DNA of 41,324 nt from Chloroflexota bacterium (GCA_020629055.1 JAHDEB010000031.1:1-41324); one strand, 5' to 3'. Positions 17,101 to 25,128 are shown, numbered from the stretch's first letter. Numbers and translations: made by a program. The notes: generated from the letters alone by a model not told the origin.

Positions 17101-18273
17101 CTCGTGTGCAGTTATGGTTGCATCAAGGTCAGAGATATAAACATCTTTCTCCCCAATTTGATTGTGTGCGTTTTGAAGATCTTGCTCGGCGGTCATTACT
17201 TGCCCCTGAAGATTTTGCACATCATGGTTGTGCTTATCTTGGTGGTTGATAATAAGTCTTTCTTTTTCTTCAAGATGAGACTTTAGTTGATTTAGCTCAG
17301 ACTCCAGTTCGCTTGCTCTAGTATCTCTACTCATATAGGCGAGAGATTTTTTGACAGAGACCATCGTTTTTGGGTCCAAAAGGGTTAAAATAATCGAAAA
17401 AAGTTGATCTTTTTGATCATCAAACAGCATATGCATTTCTGCCAAATTTGATGCCATTGATTCAACATAAGCTAGAGCTTCATCATATCTTTCCCCATCT
17501 TCAGAACGTGGAATTATTGATCTCTGATGGCTTAAGCTCTCTAATTCTGAATAGATATACATCGATTCAGGAATAATTTTTTGTAGAACATTATTGGTTT
17601 TGGCAGAAACGTAGGTTTGATTTAATTCGTTGGGCTGATAAAGGGATGCTAACCCTTTGGTTTTTAGGCGGAGGCCAAACTTAGTATTAATATTCCCAAT
17701 AAACTTCTTAATATCGTTAGTTATTCCAGAAATGTTAGCCAGATAGAACCTGTCCGGATGCTTGTTGCAAAACTCTAAAATAGATTGGTTATAAGTGTTC
17801 CAACTATTTAGAGCGAAAAATGAATTTTCGATAACCTCAAAATGCCCTCTTGCCAAAAGCGAAAGAGTAACTTCGGCCGGATGTCTGTATAGAAAAATAA
17901 ACTTAATATTATCTTGGAGTAATTGATCCCAGAGCTCTAAGAATAGGGAGGTTCTCGGCTCTTTCCATCCCCAGATCAACTTATCATTTCTATTCTGAAC
18001 CAACTCCTGCGCTTGTTGTATTTCAGATTCAGTCAAATCTGCAATATCAAATGCGGTCTGAGTTAGATAGTGCTTACCGAGTCTCTTTAAAATATTGTCA
18101 TGGAAATGATAAAAATCAATATCCTCAAAATGGCCACGCAAATTCCCTCGGGCTGGCCCTAATAGATCCTCACCGATTGGGAGCCCTGCCTTTTGCAAAA
18201 GACTCGCCGTAAGCGATGTGCCAGACCTGTGCATTCCTGTTATTGCTAATACTTGCTGCTTTTTCTTGTCCAT
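14185..18273 (-). CDS. Giant fusion: sulfotransferase / about 580-residue coiled coil / GT4 glycosyltransferase
   Basis: 1362 aa. Residues 1-240: PAPS-dependent sulfotransferase fold, with PSB loop TGMHRSGTSLT at 12-22, LIWGWKEPRTSLF, and 3'-phosphate motif FLYRHPAEVTLSLL. Residues about 318-900 are almost unbroken heptad-repeat coiled coil, very rich in E, K, Q and L. Next comes a basic hinge SLKVGRKLYPIRALGERLIG, often seen next to glycan-synthesis transferases. Residues about 963-1345: GT4 domain (ALPCGLTLGGVTTWS, LMYAGRLVEHQKS, EGTSISMLESMAMGCIPVV). Start ATG 18273 lies one base after the upstream stop. Fully helical, the coil would span roughly 85-90 nm. In ABC-transporter O-antigen systems WbdD uses a coiled coil as a ruler between a capping domain and the polymerase; this could be a sulfate-capping counterpart. 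That is inference. Confidence 0.9.
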   Translation of the reverse strand: MDKKKQQVLAITGMHRSGTSLTASLLQKAGLPIGEDLLGPARGNLRGHFEDIDFYHFHDNILKRLGKHYLTQTAFDIADLTESEIQQAQELVQNRNDKLIWGWKEPRTSLFLELWDQLLQDNIKFIFLYRHPAEVTLSLLARGHFEVIENSFFALNSWNTYNQSILEFCNKHPDRFYLANISGITNDIKKFIGNINTKFGLRLKTKGLASLYQPNELNQTYVSAKTNNVLQKIIPESMYIYSELESLSHQRSIIPRSEDGERYDEALAYVESMASNLAEMHMLFDDQKDQLFSIILTLLDPKTMVSVKKSLAYMSRDTRASELESELNQLKSHLEEKERLIINHQDKHNHDVQNLQGQVMTAEQDLQNAHNQIGEKDVYISDLDATITAHEQSLQRLENSLATKQDELNMAYKIIEKREQSTSDIDLKMNTYLEKVSSLENKLASEDRAVANLKDAIDTKTGRIQDLENALRETQTHLAKKDIDLTFLNKSIDHKENQLSELKNTLDHERRSFNNLQDQILKHSEVTEQYQQRLEALRFEIQDLKLELAKENHEKALLTKNLAEKENRIVILDEQIEVQRTEISALKQSIFVEQNEANKVKKEADAKISDLESLLHARDQHINKLKLDVKSNQVEIEALNKQVASERSEISVLLQKVEMEQNQAAFLMEQVANQKGLVERLDQQVSFHKLQLELVEEKGSEKDKRLGQLEEKILNQKELEISLNQQLKSDTIQIRKLENQTQIQENKIGHLEQLIFEQLNLIKHLETTNSQDNQQSAPSDPAYKDLEEKIKAQLNHIQELEQNVHFERSDRLNLEELAKGKQQSIESLEQELKALRGQFQESVERNQYLENVISSKDQKLQTLEPRVESQNGQIQSLKNHIHQKDIHISGLEYELDVLNGSISLKVGRKLYPIRALGERLIGTFNGQGQTISPLNENGLKNIENAVSMNGTIDNAFSQSKSSMTNIAFALPCGLTLGGVTTWSIEMSRLLANQNKSPWIIRHPDFGSSLNVEIAKNVRVVRTDCHPTPDAEMLERALGDYAEALPAVFIPNYDIGPYAACASIAKRNSSNIRVIGYCHTDDADAYYYGLLSYYEPIIHHYVAVSDEAAKKIAYLLPHRKDDISILPYGVTVTDRLNRSYTENSQEPLKLMYAGRLVEHQKSVSDLSTLAQHLEDLGVNFHLNILGDGDDAENLRAKINSLSPATRDKITMLGSVSPDLISDYWKASDLSVLVSDFEGTSISMLESMAMGCIPVVPEVSGTKAVIQYGENGFSYPVKDIEAMARVIKLIDMDRGLLPKMGKNAFKKILDQYSYDSYVDKFLQMTANTWEAADRQWPEDKEPIMSKNVREALETDIRSRLQELD
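15574..17322 (-). other. Coiled-coil-encoding segment of the giant sulfotransferase/GT4 gene
   Basis: Codons for about residues 318-900. The sequence shows degenerate heptads (L/I at a and d) with recurrent short motifs such as 'L-E-x-x-L' and 'I-x-x-L-E'. No strict DNA repeat is visible, so the length has probably grown by old duplications that have diverged. Confidence 0.85.
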
Positions 18274-18274
18274 A

Positions 18275-19747
18275 TTAGATCTTTGTTGAGACAGTCTTCT
18301 GAGGTGTGATGTCTTGCAGGATAGGGTAAATTTCCTTTTTAACTACATCTTGATATAGACGCAAAACCTTGTTGACATGATCCGTCATGGGTTCGATGAT
18401 TGAGTTACATGCGCCTCTCTGAAGCTTTTCTATCACTTTTGAATGATTCAAACTTAATAACAATTCTTTAAGTTCCCCAGCTACCAATGGATTGTATAAA
18501 AAGCCATTCTCATTATCGCGTATGCATTCTGATGCTCCCCCTAAATTCGATGCTATGACGGGGCGACCATGTAGTAATGCTTCTCTAATTACAAGCGGAT
18601 AATTTTCTTCCCATATAGAAGGGAAAACGACAAAATGACAATCTTTCAATACCTGGGAAAGATCTTTATCACTTTCGTAGCTCCCATGGAAGATGATTTT
18701 TATAGTATCGGATTCTTCTACCGATTTTTTTAAAAGTGCAGCGTATATCGGATCTTTGGGATGACCATATACATTAAGGGTAACCTTCACATTTGTGTTT
18801 TTAAGCAGATATAATTCAGCAATCAGTTCACGTACGCCTTTATGCATTTCAAGGCTCCCAAGGAAAGTGAGTTTTAAGGTTCCGTTAAACGCAATTGGTG
18901 GAATAGAGGCATATTTTTCAAAACCCAAGGGTAATAACTTTATATTTTCGATTCCAGCTTTTTCATATCGTTTTTTTAGATGAACAGATGGACTTAATAA
19001 AAGCCTTGGAAAAACAAGCTGTTTAGCAAACGTATCAAATCTAAATTTGTGATTTTGAATAGTTTCCTGATCTGGTTCAATAAAAGTTGCTGCTTTGGAT
19101 GAATTACTTCCAGTTACAAATCCTTTGACTTGGGAAATTTGATCATGGGGAATAATTTGAAGGCTTTGATCGACAAGCTTTTTAATTGAGGGTGAATGGA
19201 GCAGTCGAAGCAGATTGGGATGTTTAGCGATCTTGGTTGGATTTGGCGCCACACCATCATCACAATTAGCGCAATGTTTTCCTTTGTCAGGTCCAGGGCA
19301 AATTTGATTGTTTGGTCTAAGCAATCTGCTTCGGTAGCAAATATACCAATAATCATGCAACGTCATGATTGAAGGGATTCCTAATTTATGGGCAATTTCA
19401 GGCAAATTTGCAGATAAATAAGCTAGATGATGGAAATGAATCACATCTGGCTTAAAATCTCCGATAACCTTCGAAAATTCCTGATTTACTCTATGGTCAA
19501 TAAAAAAATCAGCGAATTTTTTAGCAAACAAATGAGAAGTAGAAATCCTATAGACACTAATATCATTTTGGCTGGTCTTTCGAACCGAATAATTTTTATG
19601 AGCGAGGTCGCCCAGAGCACAAAAAATTCCTAATTTGTGCCCTTTGACAGACAAAGATCTCGACAGATTTTGCGTGTAGTACTCGGTTCCGCCACGGCTC
19701 TCTGGGGGAAGTCCAAGATTGACCATTAATATTCTAAAAGCTTTCAT
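18275..19747 (-). CDS. GT4-family glycosyltransferase
   Basis: About 490 aa, GT-B fold, GT4. The N-terminus reads MKAFRILMVNLGLPPESRGGTEYY with the typical glycine-rich acceptor-side loop, followed by HFHHLAYLS, MTLHDYW and a four-cysteine insert around IC..C..C..C (about residues 150-165). The donor domain has LTFLGSLEMHKG and the motif PSIWEENYPLVIREALLHGRPVI, the E-x7-E element. It resembles N-acetylglucosaminyl- or mannosyl-type GT4 enzymes, but the sugar is not predictable. Start: ATG 19747 lies 2 bases after the upstream TGA; a TTG at 19753 in frame would add two codons and overlap that stop. It is followed after one base by the giant fusion gene. It is not especially close to the other three GT4 domains in this operon. 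Confidence 0.9.
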   Translation of the reverse strand: MKAFRILMVNLGLPPESRGGTEYYTQNLSRSLSVKGHKLGIFCALGDLAHKNYSVRKTSQNDISVYRISTSHLFAKKFADFFIDHRVNQEFSKVIGDFKPDVIHFHHLAYLSANLPEIAHKLGIPSIMTLHDYWYICYRSRLLRPNNQICPGPDKGKHCANCDDGVAPNPTKIAKHPNLLRLLHSPSIKKLVDQSLQIIPHDQISQVKGFVTGSNSSKAATFIEPDQETIQNHKFRFDTFAKQLVFPRLLLSPSVHLKKRYEKAGIENIKLLPLGFEKYASIPPIAFNGTLKLTFLGSLEMHKGVRELIAELYLLKNTNVKVTLNVYGHPKDPIYAALLKKSVEESDTIKIIFHGSYESDKDLSQVLKDCHFVVFPSIWEENYPLVIREALLHGRPVIASNLGGASECIRDNENGFLYNPLVAGELKELLLSLNHSKVIEKLQRGACNSIIEPMTDHVNKVLRLYQDVVKKEIYPILQDITPQKTVSTKI

Positions 19748-19749
19748 AG

Positions 19750-21333
19750 TCAATCAGAGAACCTTTGATGTGAAATTCCTGAAGAATCGGCATTGAGAAA
19801 TCCATGACGTATGTCCTGTCTGCTTTTAGCACGGTCGAGCTTGAGCCGAATATTAAGTGAGGAAATTGAATACCAAAGAAATGTGAGGTGAATTACTGCT
19901 TGGATGGACGCAAATAATAGGGTAAACCAATATTTGGGCTGGTCGATATCTATTAATGAAAATGCTAAACCATAAGCTAGAAGGCAGAAAGCGATAATTT
20001 GGGGCATCAGCCAAATCGCATTAATTGATTCTTGACCCTTTGGAGTTGGCCGGAAGCGAAGTGGGATCCGAAATAAAGACATTAGAAATGCAAGGGTATA
20101 AACAGGCCAGGTCCCATAAACAAGTGCCACTGCGCGTCTCTGATGAAAGCTCTCAACGCGAGGATAGTGCCAACGGCGTAAAGCCAACATCCTTATCGCG
20201 GAATCAGCAAAAGCAAGCGGGATTAAATGGATGAGGTAATTCTCAAAACTTGCTTTACCGATGTGAGATTCTGACAACAAGAATATTATAGTTAGGACAA
20301 TGTGGATCGAGGTTACAAGACCTAGCAAATATTTGGTTGTTCGGACCGTATAAGAAAGCCTTTGACCCCAATTAAATTTTCCAAAGAGGGAGAAAAAATC
20401 TGTAAAGAGTATTCGAAATACCCCATATGACCATTTTAATTGCTGGGTGAACCAAGATGTTAGATCGCCAGGTACTAAGCCGGGAGCTAACGGTTCCGCA
20501 ACATAAACAGATTCCCATCCCTCTGCATGAAGCTTGAGAGAGGTCGCAAGGTCTTCGGCAAGTCCAGGCTGATAGCCACCGATTGACATAAGGGCGGTCC
20601 TGCGGACTAAGGAGTTGGTCCCCATTTTTGTGACACTTCTTAGTGCGTCCATGCCTTTAGAAGTAGGATTGTAAAAATCCAGACTGGTTTCGGCTGCAGC
20701 TTGTGCTACCCAGCTGTCTGCATTATTTGAAAATGTTGGCATAACTTGAATAAAGCCAACAGAGGGGTCTGCAAAATGGCGGATTGTGCGCATTAAAAAC
20801 TTTGGATGTGGGATATGGTCAATATCAAAGATTACAATGATTTCACCATTTGTATTTGCTAAAGCAGAATTGACATTGCCAGCTTTTGCATCAATAGAAT
20901 CAGGTCTATTTAAGTATTTAGCACCAAGCTTGTGGGCCATTTTCTCTAATACAGGGTCACCTAGATCATCTAATAACCATGTTTTGTGCTCACCAAGTAG
21001 GTTGACAGCCGCTCTAAGTGATTTTTCTATGAGCTCAGGTTTTTCGCCGCAAGAAGTCACGAACACATCAACTGTAAAGTTCTGGGGGGCAGTTGATGCC
21101 CGATATGATCTTCGATGAGTGGCCAAATATAGCAGCCAGCTACCGAGAATTTGGCAAATCCCGTAAATTAGTGCAAACAGAAGCCCGATGACGAGCAGTG
21201 GGCTTGTCAGCTGGTCTTCCGAGATCCACCAGCTGTAATAGTAAACAAGCGTGCCTAGCCCGATGAGTACCAGTGTAATGCCGCGAATTTCGCTCATTGA
21301 AAGCTTTGGTTTTTTATCCACATTTTGTTGCAT
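19750..21333 (-). CDS. Cellulose-synthase-like GT2 glycosyltransferase (membrane)
   Basis: 527 aa, processive-type inner-membrane family GT2. Two N-terminal membrane helices (about 17-35 and 45-70) precede the catalytic domain: DD at 122-123 (LLDDLGD), FDIDH with Asp170/Asp172 as DxD, AEDLATSL as the catalytic Asp site (Asp261; usually TED), and Q297-Q-L-K-W301 where BcsA-type enzymes usually have QxxRW. Several C-terminal membrane helices follow (about 330-500). There is no PilZ domain, so no sign of direct c-di-GMP control. It is the first gene of the operon and may start the glycan or make the backbone. No Shine-Dalgarno is evident before ATG 21333. Full-length for a BcsA-like core; a non-processive relative is possible given the two substituted motifs. 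Confidence 0.9.
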   Translation of the reverse strand: MQQNVDKKPKLSMSEIRGITLVLIGLGTLVYYYSWWISEDQLTSPLLVIGLLFALIYGICQILGSWLLYLATHRRSYRASTAPQNFTVDVFVTSCGEKPELIEKSLRAAVNLLGEHKTWLLDDLGDPVLEKMAHKLGAKYLNRPDSIDAKAGNVNSALANTNGEIIVIFDIDHIPHPKFLMRTIRHFADPSVGFIQVMPTFSNNADSWVAQAAAETSLDFYNPTSKGMDALRSVTKMGTNSLVRRTALMSIGGYQPGLAEDLATSLKLHAEGWESVYVAEPLAPGLVPGDLTSWFTQQLKWSYGVFRILFTDFFSLFGKFNWGQRLSYTVRTTKYLLGLVTSIHIVLTIIFLLSESHIGKASFENYLIHLIPLAFADSAIRMLALRRWHYPRVESFHQRRAVALVYGTWPVYTLAFLMSLFRIPLRFRPTPKGQESINAIWLMPQIIAFCLLAYGLAFSLIDIDQPKYWFTLLFASIQAVIHLTFLWYSISSLNIRLKLDRAKSRQDIRHGFLNADSSGISHQRFSD

Positions 21334-22010
21334 GTTTAAATAGCTGTTTGATAATTACACATTGATCAATAGAGTACTTTTTCTGTAAATATCTGCTTTA
21401 AACCAAGCAATTTTATTTTGGTTGAAAGGAATATGTAGATCCTAATCCAATTTTTTACCGATTAGTTTGTGCTTTGATATTAGACTTTCCTTGGCTGTCC
21501 TCAATTTTATGGAGTCCGCCTTACGACTAAGGTTAAGACGTATAAATAATTTAAAAAAAAACTTATTTCTGTGCATCGTGGATCAACCTGTTGGGGGTTC
21601 GAGGGGAGGACAGCCATCTTCCAGACAAGTCAAGAAAAAAGTCATGTAGGTACTTAAAACCCACTATTTAGATCGTTGAAACCTAGAATTAGATAGTAAA
21701 ATGCGAGGTAGATTTCCCTAACTCCTTTCTCTAAAAGAGTGGGACATCAGAAAAGGCGGCACCCTTTCTAAATTAAAGTTGCGAGAGAAATTTAGGGCCG
21801 CCGAGGGTGGAAACAAGCCCTTTCTCCTTAATCGAGCATCAATTTTTATTGAGTTTCAAAAGAGAAAAAAATTGTAAGATTAAAAAACATAGTTGGTGAT
21901 TACTATAACGGGGGTTTGACATCCTGTGCCTAACTTTTTGGCGGGACACGTTTACTTCTCATTGTCGAACTAAAAAAGCTATAGAACCCTCTCAATTCAG
22001 GTTAAATTCA
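21334..22010. other. 677-bp divergent intergenic region with nested inverted repeats
   Basis: No convincing gene: a 60-codon frame at 21467-21649 has no ribosome binding site or family resemblance. An 11-bp inverted repeat TGGCTGTCCTC (21492-21502) / GAGGACAGCCA (21606-21616) is separated by 103 bases. On the plus strand 21755-21830 has competing pairings: GGCGGC with GCCGCC, CTAAATT with AATTTAG, CACCCT with AGGGTG, and AGGGC with GCCCT. This looks like a structured 5' leader or small RNA ahead of the 22011 gene; it did not match a riboswitch I know. A TTGACA at 21916-21921 lacks a matching -10. Promoters for both divergent genes should lie here. Confidence 0.5.
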
Positions 22011-25000
22011 ATGAATATTCGATTTGCGCGCAATTTTTCTATTTTTCTCCCTGCTTTTCTAGTCATGTCTTTTGGGGTATTAGGTCTTCAAATTGTAAAG
22101 GCTGCTGGTAACACTTATTATGTCGACCAGTCTGTAGTTGGTGGTGCTCAAAATGGTAGCAGCTGGAACAATGCGTTCGATTCCCTCCAAGATGCTTTAG
22201 ATGTAGCGGCCGTTGGCGATGAGATTTGGGTTGCCAGTGGTGTTTATAAGCCGACTAGCCAAGAAGAGGATGGAATCAGCCGTACCGAAACATTTACCTT
22301 GATAGAAGGTGTAGCTGTATATGGTGGCTTTGCTGGGGATGAAAACTCTTTATCTGAACGAGACTGGGAAACCAATCAAACAATTTTATCAGGGGACATC
22401 GACAGTAATGACACCCTCTCTGGGGGCATTTCACTTTCCTATACCGATATTAACGGGAGCAATGCTTATAACGTCGTGAGTGGGAATCCCTCAATCACTT
22501 ACACTGTGGCGACAATCTTAGATGGCTTTGTTATTACAGGGGGGCAGACAGAAGTAAAAGGTGGGGATAGTAGTAAAAAACATACAGAGGGTGGCGGCTT
22601 GGCTTTCCAAGACAACGCAAGCCCTACCCTGCGCAATTTATGGGTAGTAGGAAACATCGCTCCAGATGATGATGGGGCTGGAATTCATTTTAAGGATAAT
22701 AGCAGCCCTGTTTTAGAGAATGTTACAGTTGAAAATAATTATGCTGGGGATCATGGTGGCGGGATATTTTTTGAGGATAACAATAATCCTACATTTAAAA
22801 ATGTGTCGCTGATAAAGAACCAAGGAAATAAAACGGCGAGCCTTTACTTGCATACTCAAAACTCAGCTACTTTGGTCAATGTAAATTTCTGTGGGAACTT
22901 TAATTCGAATAGCTCAAACTCCAAACTAGGAGCAGGGCTATCGCTCGAAAGTAACAACACGGTTGTTGTGATAAACGGTGTGTTTGCAGCCAATGTAATT
23001 ACTCAGAACGGTGGGGGGATTCGGATGAATGCCAACAATGATATCGATCTTTACCAAGTATCAATTTCTGGGAATCAAGCTGTTGATGGCGGTGGAATTT
23101 ATTTGGGCGGTAGTGGAAATAATTTAGATGTTTTTAATAGCATTATTTGGGGGAACAGCAACGAAATTACTTCTGATGGATCCAACACTATATCTGTGTC
23201 GAGCAGCATTGTTAGCGATAGCAGTACCCCATACTCTGGAACCAATAATATTGCCAGTATTGAAAGCCCATTTGCAGAAGATCCCTCAAATGGGAATGAT
23301 TCGACTTGGGGCTCCTACGATGATAATTGTGGCGATCTAAGATTGCTCCAAGCATCAGTAGCCGTGAATGTGGGTGATGAAAATTATATTCCTGCTGACA
23401 TTCTTGATCTGGATAATGATGATGATTCAGCTGAGGATCTGCCTCTTGATCTAGACAATGATGATCGAGTTTTTGATACCGCAGTAGATTTAGGTGCTTA
23501 TGAGATTACCGATGGCCCTTTATCTCAGAGCATTATGTTTGATTTGCCTTCGACTGTTGAAAATGGAATGGTAGAAGGTGAGGTTGAAGCCTTGTCTGCG
23601 AGTTCTTCATCTGGCCTGCCGGTTAGTTTCGCTTCCTCGACCCCGTCTAAGTGTACGATTTCAGGCAATAATGTGACGGCCGTTGATGACGGGACCTGTA
23701 TCATTGCAGCACAACAATTAGGTGATGGGGTTTATGGCCCTGCCACAGATGTTGTAAAAAGCTTTCAGATAACAGATCCTACAAAAACAGATCAATCGAT
23801 AACATTGACGTCGCCTACAAATGGTGCTTCTATCTTCCTTGATGATGTTACATCTTTGATTGCAACTTCGACATCAGGCCTGACAGTTTCTTTTGAAAGT
23901 AAAACGCCCGCGAATTGTACCGTTTCAGGAGGTACATTGTCGGCAAATGGGATTGGGGTATGCACGGTCGAGGCTACCCAAGTTGGCAATGCCACTTATA
24001 ACCCAGCACCGATCGTGACTCATTCTTATTCAATTGTGAAGAAAGAACAGACTATTACGTTTAATTCTTTGCCAAATTCTGTTGCGGCCGATATCGAAGT
24101 GAATTTAGCTGCGACAGCAAGTTCCGGTCTCCCCGTTGAATTTTCATCTGATACGCCAACAGTTTGTACAGTCTCAGGATCTGTAGTTACTAATCTTGTA
24201 GCAGGAACTTGTGGGATCCGGGCTTCTCAACCTGGAGATGATGAGTTTGCAGCTGCAGATGATCAGACACGTGCTTACTCTGTAACAAAGCTAAATCAAT
24301 CCATCGCCTTTTCAACGCCAGTAAATGGTAGCGAAAGCCTTGAGAATTCGAACGTTCCTCTTGTCGCAACAGCTGATTCCGGTTTAACCGTTTCTTTTAG
24401 CTCAACCACCCCCTCAGTTTGTTCAGTGACTGGATCAACAGCTAGGACGTTGTCGGTTGGTACATGCCGACTCGTGGCGACTCAGGCGGGGAATGACAGA
24501 TTTAACGAAGCCCCCAGCATTACCCATACAATTACAGTATTGCCATCTGGTAAATCTTCACAATCGATTTCATTCTCTTCTCCTGAAGATGGGAGTGAAT
24601 ATGATATCGGTTTGGTCGTTCAACTGAATGCCTCTTCAACATCAGGTTTATCTGTCAAATTCGAATCACAAACATCTAGTATTTGCAACATAACCGGCAG
24701 TATTTTGATTACAGTTTCAAACGGTGCGTGTGAGATTCGTGCTTATCAAGATGGGAATGATGTATATGATTCGGCCGCTGATGTGATCAAGGTGATTTAC
24801 GTTAAGAAAGATCAGATCTTGAATTTCCCTTCTCCACCAACCGCTGTTGGTGCCAAAGTGGGTGAAACCGTTATTCTGACAGCTTCTGCAGATTCAGGGT
24901 TAGCGGTCACTTACGTCTCATTATCACCATCTATTTGCGGTATTAACGGGGATAAAGCTCAATTGTATCGAGTTGGTGTCTGTAATATTGAGGCTCGCCA

Positions 25001-25103
25001 ACTTGGAAATGATGGTTGGTATCCTGCAACACCAGTCACGAATTCATTTGTGGTTGATGGTTTAAGCGAGTATGTCACATATCTCCCTTTGTTGTTACGT
25101 TGA
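22011..25103 (+). CDS. Secreted beta-helix protein with six Cys-paired Ig-like repeats and YLPLLLR C-terminus
   Basis: 1030 aa. A signal peptide (about 1-31, ending VKA-AGN) is followed by the NTYYVDQSVVGGAQNGSSW opening and DALDVAAVGDEIWVASGVYKPT typical of right-handed parallel beta-helix surface proteins. A helix of PbH1-like turns runs to about residue 495 (repeated 'GGGI-F-x-x-N-x-x-P-x-x-x-N-V' coils) and closes with the usual LDLDNDDRVFDTAVDLGAYE. Residues 506-1018 are six tandem repeats of about 83-89 aa, each starting QSI/QTI/QIL and holding two cysteines in the pattern SGL-x-V-x-F ... C-x-(V/I)-x-G ... G-x-C-x-(I/V/L) ... A-x-Q. The chain ends YLPLLLR-stop. Probably a surface or matrix protein; catalysis is not evident. 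ATG 22011 is kept because it places the signal peptide at the N-terminus. Confidence 0.82.
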   Translation: MNIRFARNFSIFLPAFLVMSFGVLGLQIVKAAGNTYYVDQSVVGGAQNGSSWNNAFDSLQDALDVAAVGDEIWVASGVYKPTSQEEDGISRTETFTLIEGVAVYGGFAGDENSLSERDWETNQTILSGDIDSNDTLSGGISLSYTDINGSNAYNVVSGNPSITYTVATILDGFVITGGQTEVKGGDSSKKHTEGGGLAFQDNASPTLRNLWVVGNIAPDDDGAGIHFKDNSSPVLENVTVENNYAGDHGGGIFFEDNNNPTFKNVSLIKNQGNKTASLYLHTQNSATLVNVNFCGNFNSNSSNSKLGAGLSLESNNTVVVINGVFAANVITQNGGGIRMNANNDIDLYQVSISGNQAVDGGGIYLGGSGNNLDVFNSIIWGNSNEITSDGSNTISVSSSIVSDSSTPYSGTNNIASIESPFAEDPSNGNDSTWGSYDDNCGDLRLLQASVAVNVGDENYIPADILDLDNDDDSAEDLPLDLDNDDRVFDTAVDLGAYEITDGPLSQSIMFDLPSTVENGMVEGEVEALSASSSSGLPVSFASSTPSKCTISGNNVTAVDDGTCIIAAQQLGDGVYGPATDVVKSFQITDPTKTDQSITLTSPTNGASIFLDDVTSLIATSTSGLTVSFESKTPANCTVSGGTLSANGIGVCTVEATQVGNATYNPAPIVTHSYSIVKKEQTITFNSLPNSVAADIEVNLAATASSGLPVEFSSDTPTVCTVSGSVVTNLVAGTCGIRASQPGDDEFAAADDQTRAYSVTKLNQSIAFSTPVNGSESLENSNVPLVATADSGLTVSFSSTTPSVCSVTGSTARTLSVGTCRLVATQAGNDRFNEAPSITHTITVLPSGKSSQSISFSSPEDGSEYDIGLVVQLNASSTSGLSVKFESQTSSICNITGSILITVSNGACEIRAYQDGNDVYDSAADVIKVIYVKKDQILNFPSPPTAVGAKVGETVILTASADSGLAVTYVSLSPSICGINGDKAQLYRVGVCNIEARQLGNDGWYPATPVTNSFVVDGLSEYVTYLPLLLR
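23526..25063 (+). repeat. Six tandem Ig-like repeats encoded in the beta-helix protein gene
   Basis: Repeat units start at the Gln codons at 23526, 23793, 24048, 24297, 24561 and 24813, giving 83-89 codons each. They are conserved at protein level (one Cys pair and the A-x-Q motif per unit) but well diverged in DNA, so the array is old rather than a recent slippage product. Confidence 0.85.
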
Positions 25104-25128
25104 TGGGGGATAGGTAATGTAGGGGACA

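Noticed and set aside
19748-19753. TTG at 19753 as start of the GT4 gene
   Set aside because: ATG 19747, two bases after the upstream stop, is the simpler start and gives the usual short GT4 N-terminus MKAFRIL.
21492-21616. Insertion sequence or MITE bounded by the 11-bp inverted repeat
   Set aside because: No flanking target-site duplication is apparent and no transposase remnant lies between the repeats; only one copy is seen in the window.
21467-21649. 60-aa plus-strand frame in the divergent region
   Set aside because: No Shine-Dalgarno, biased composition (Arg/Lys/Leu), and it overlaps the 103-base inverted repeat; more likely part of structured non-coding DNA.
21721-21830. Cyclic-di-GMP (GEMM-I) riboswitch
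   Set aside because: A short AAAGAGTGGGAC stretch looks similar to part of a known GEMM RNA, but the conserved ACGCA/AAAGC and tetraloop-receptor elements are not present.
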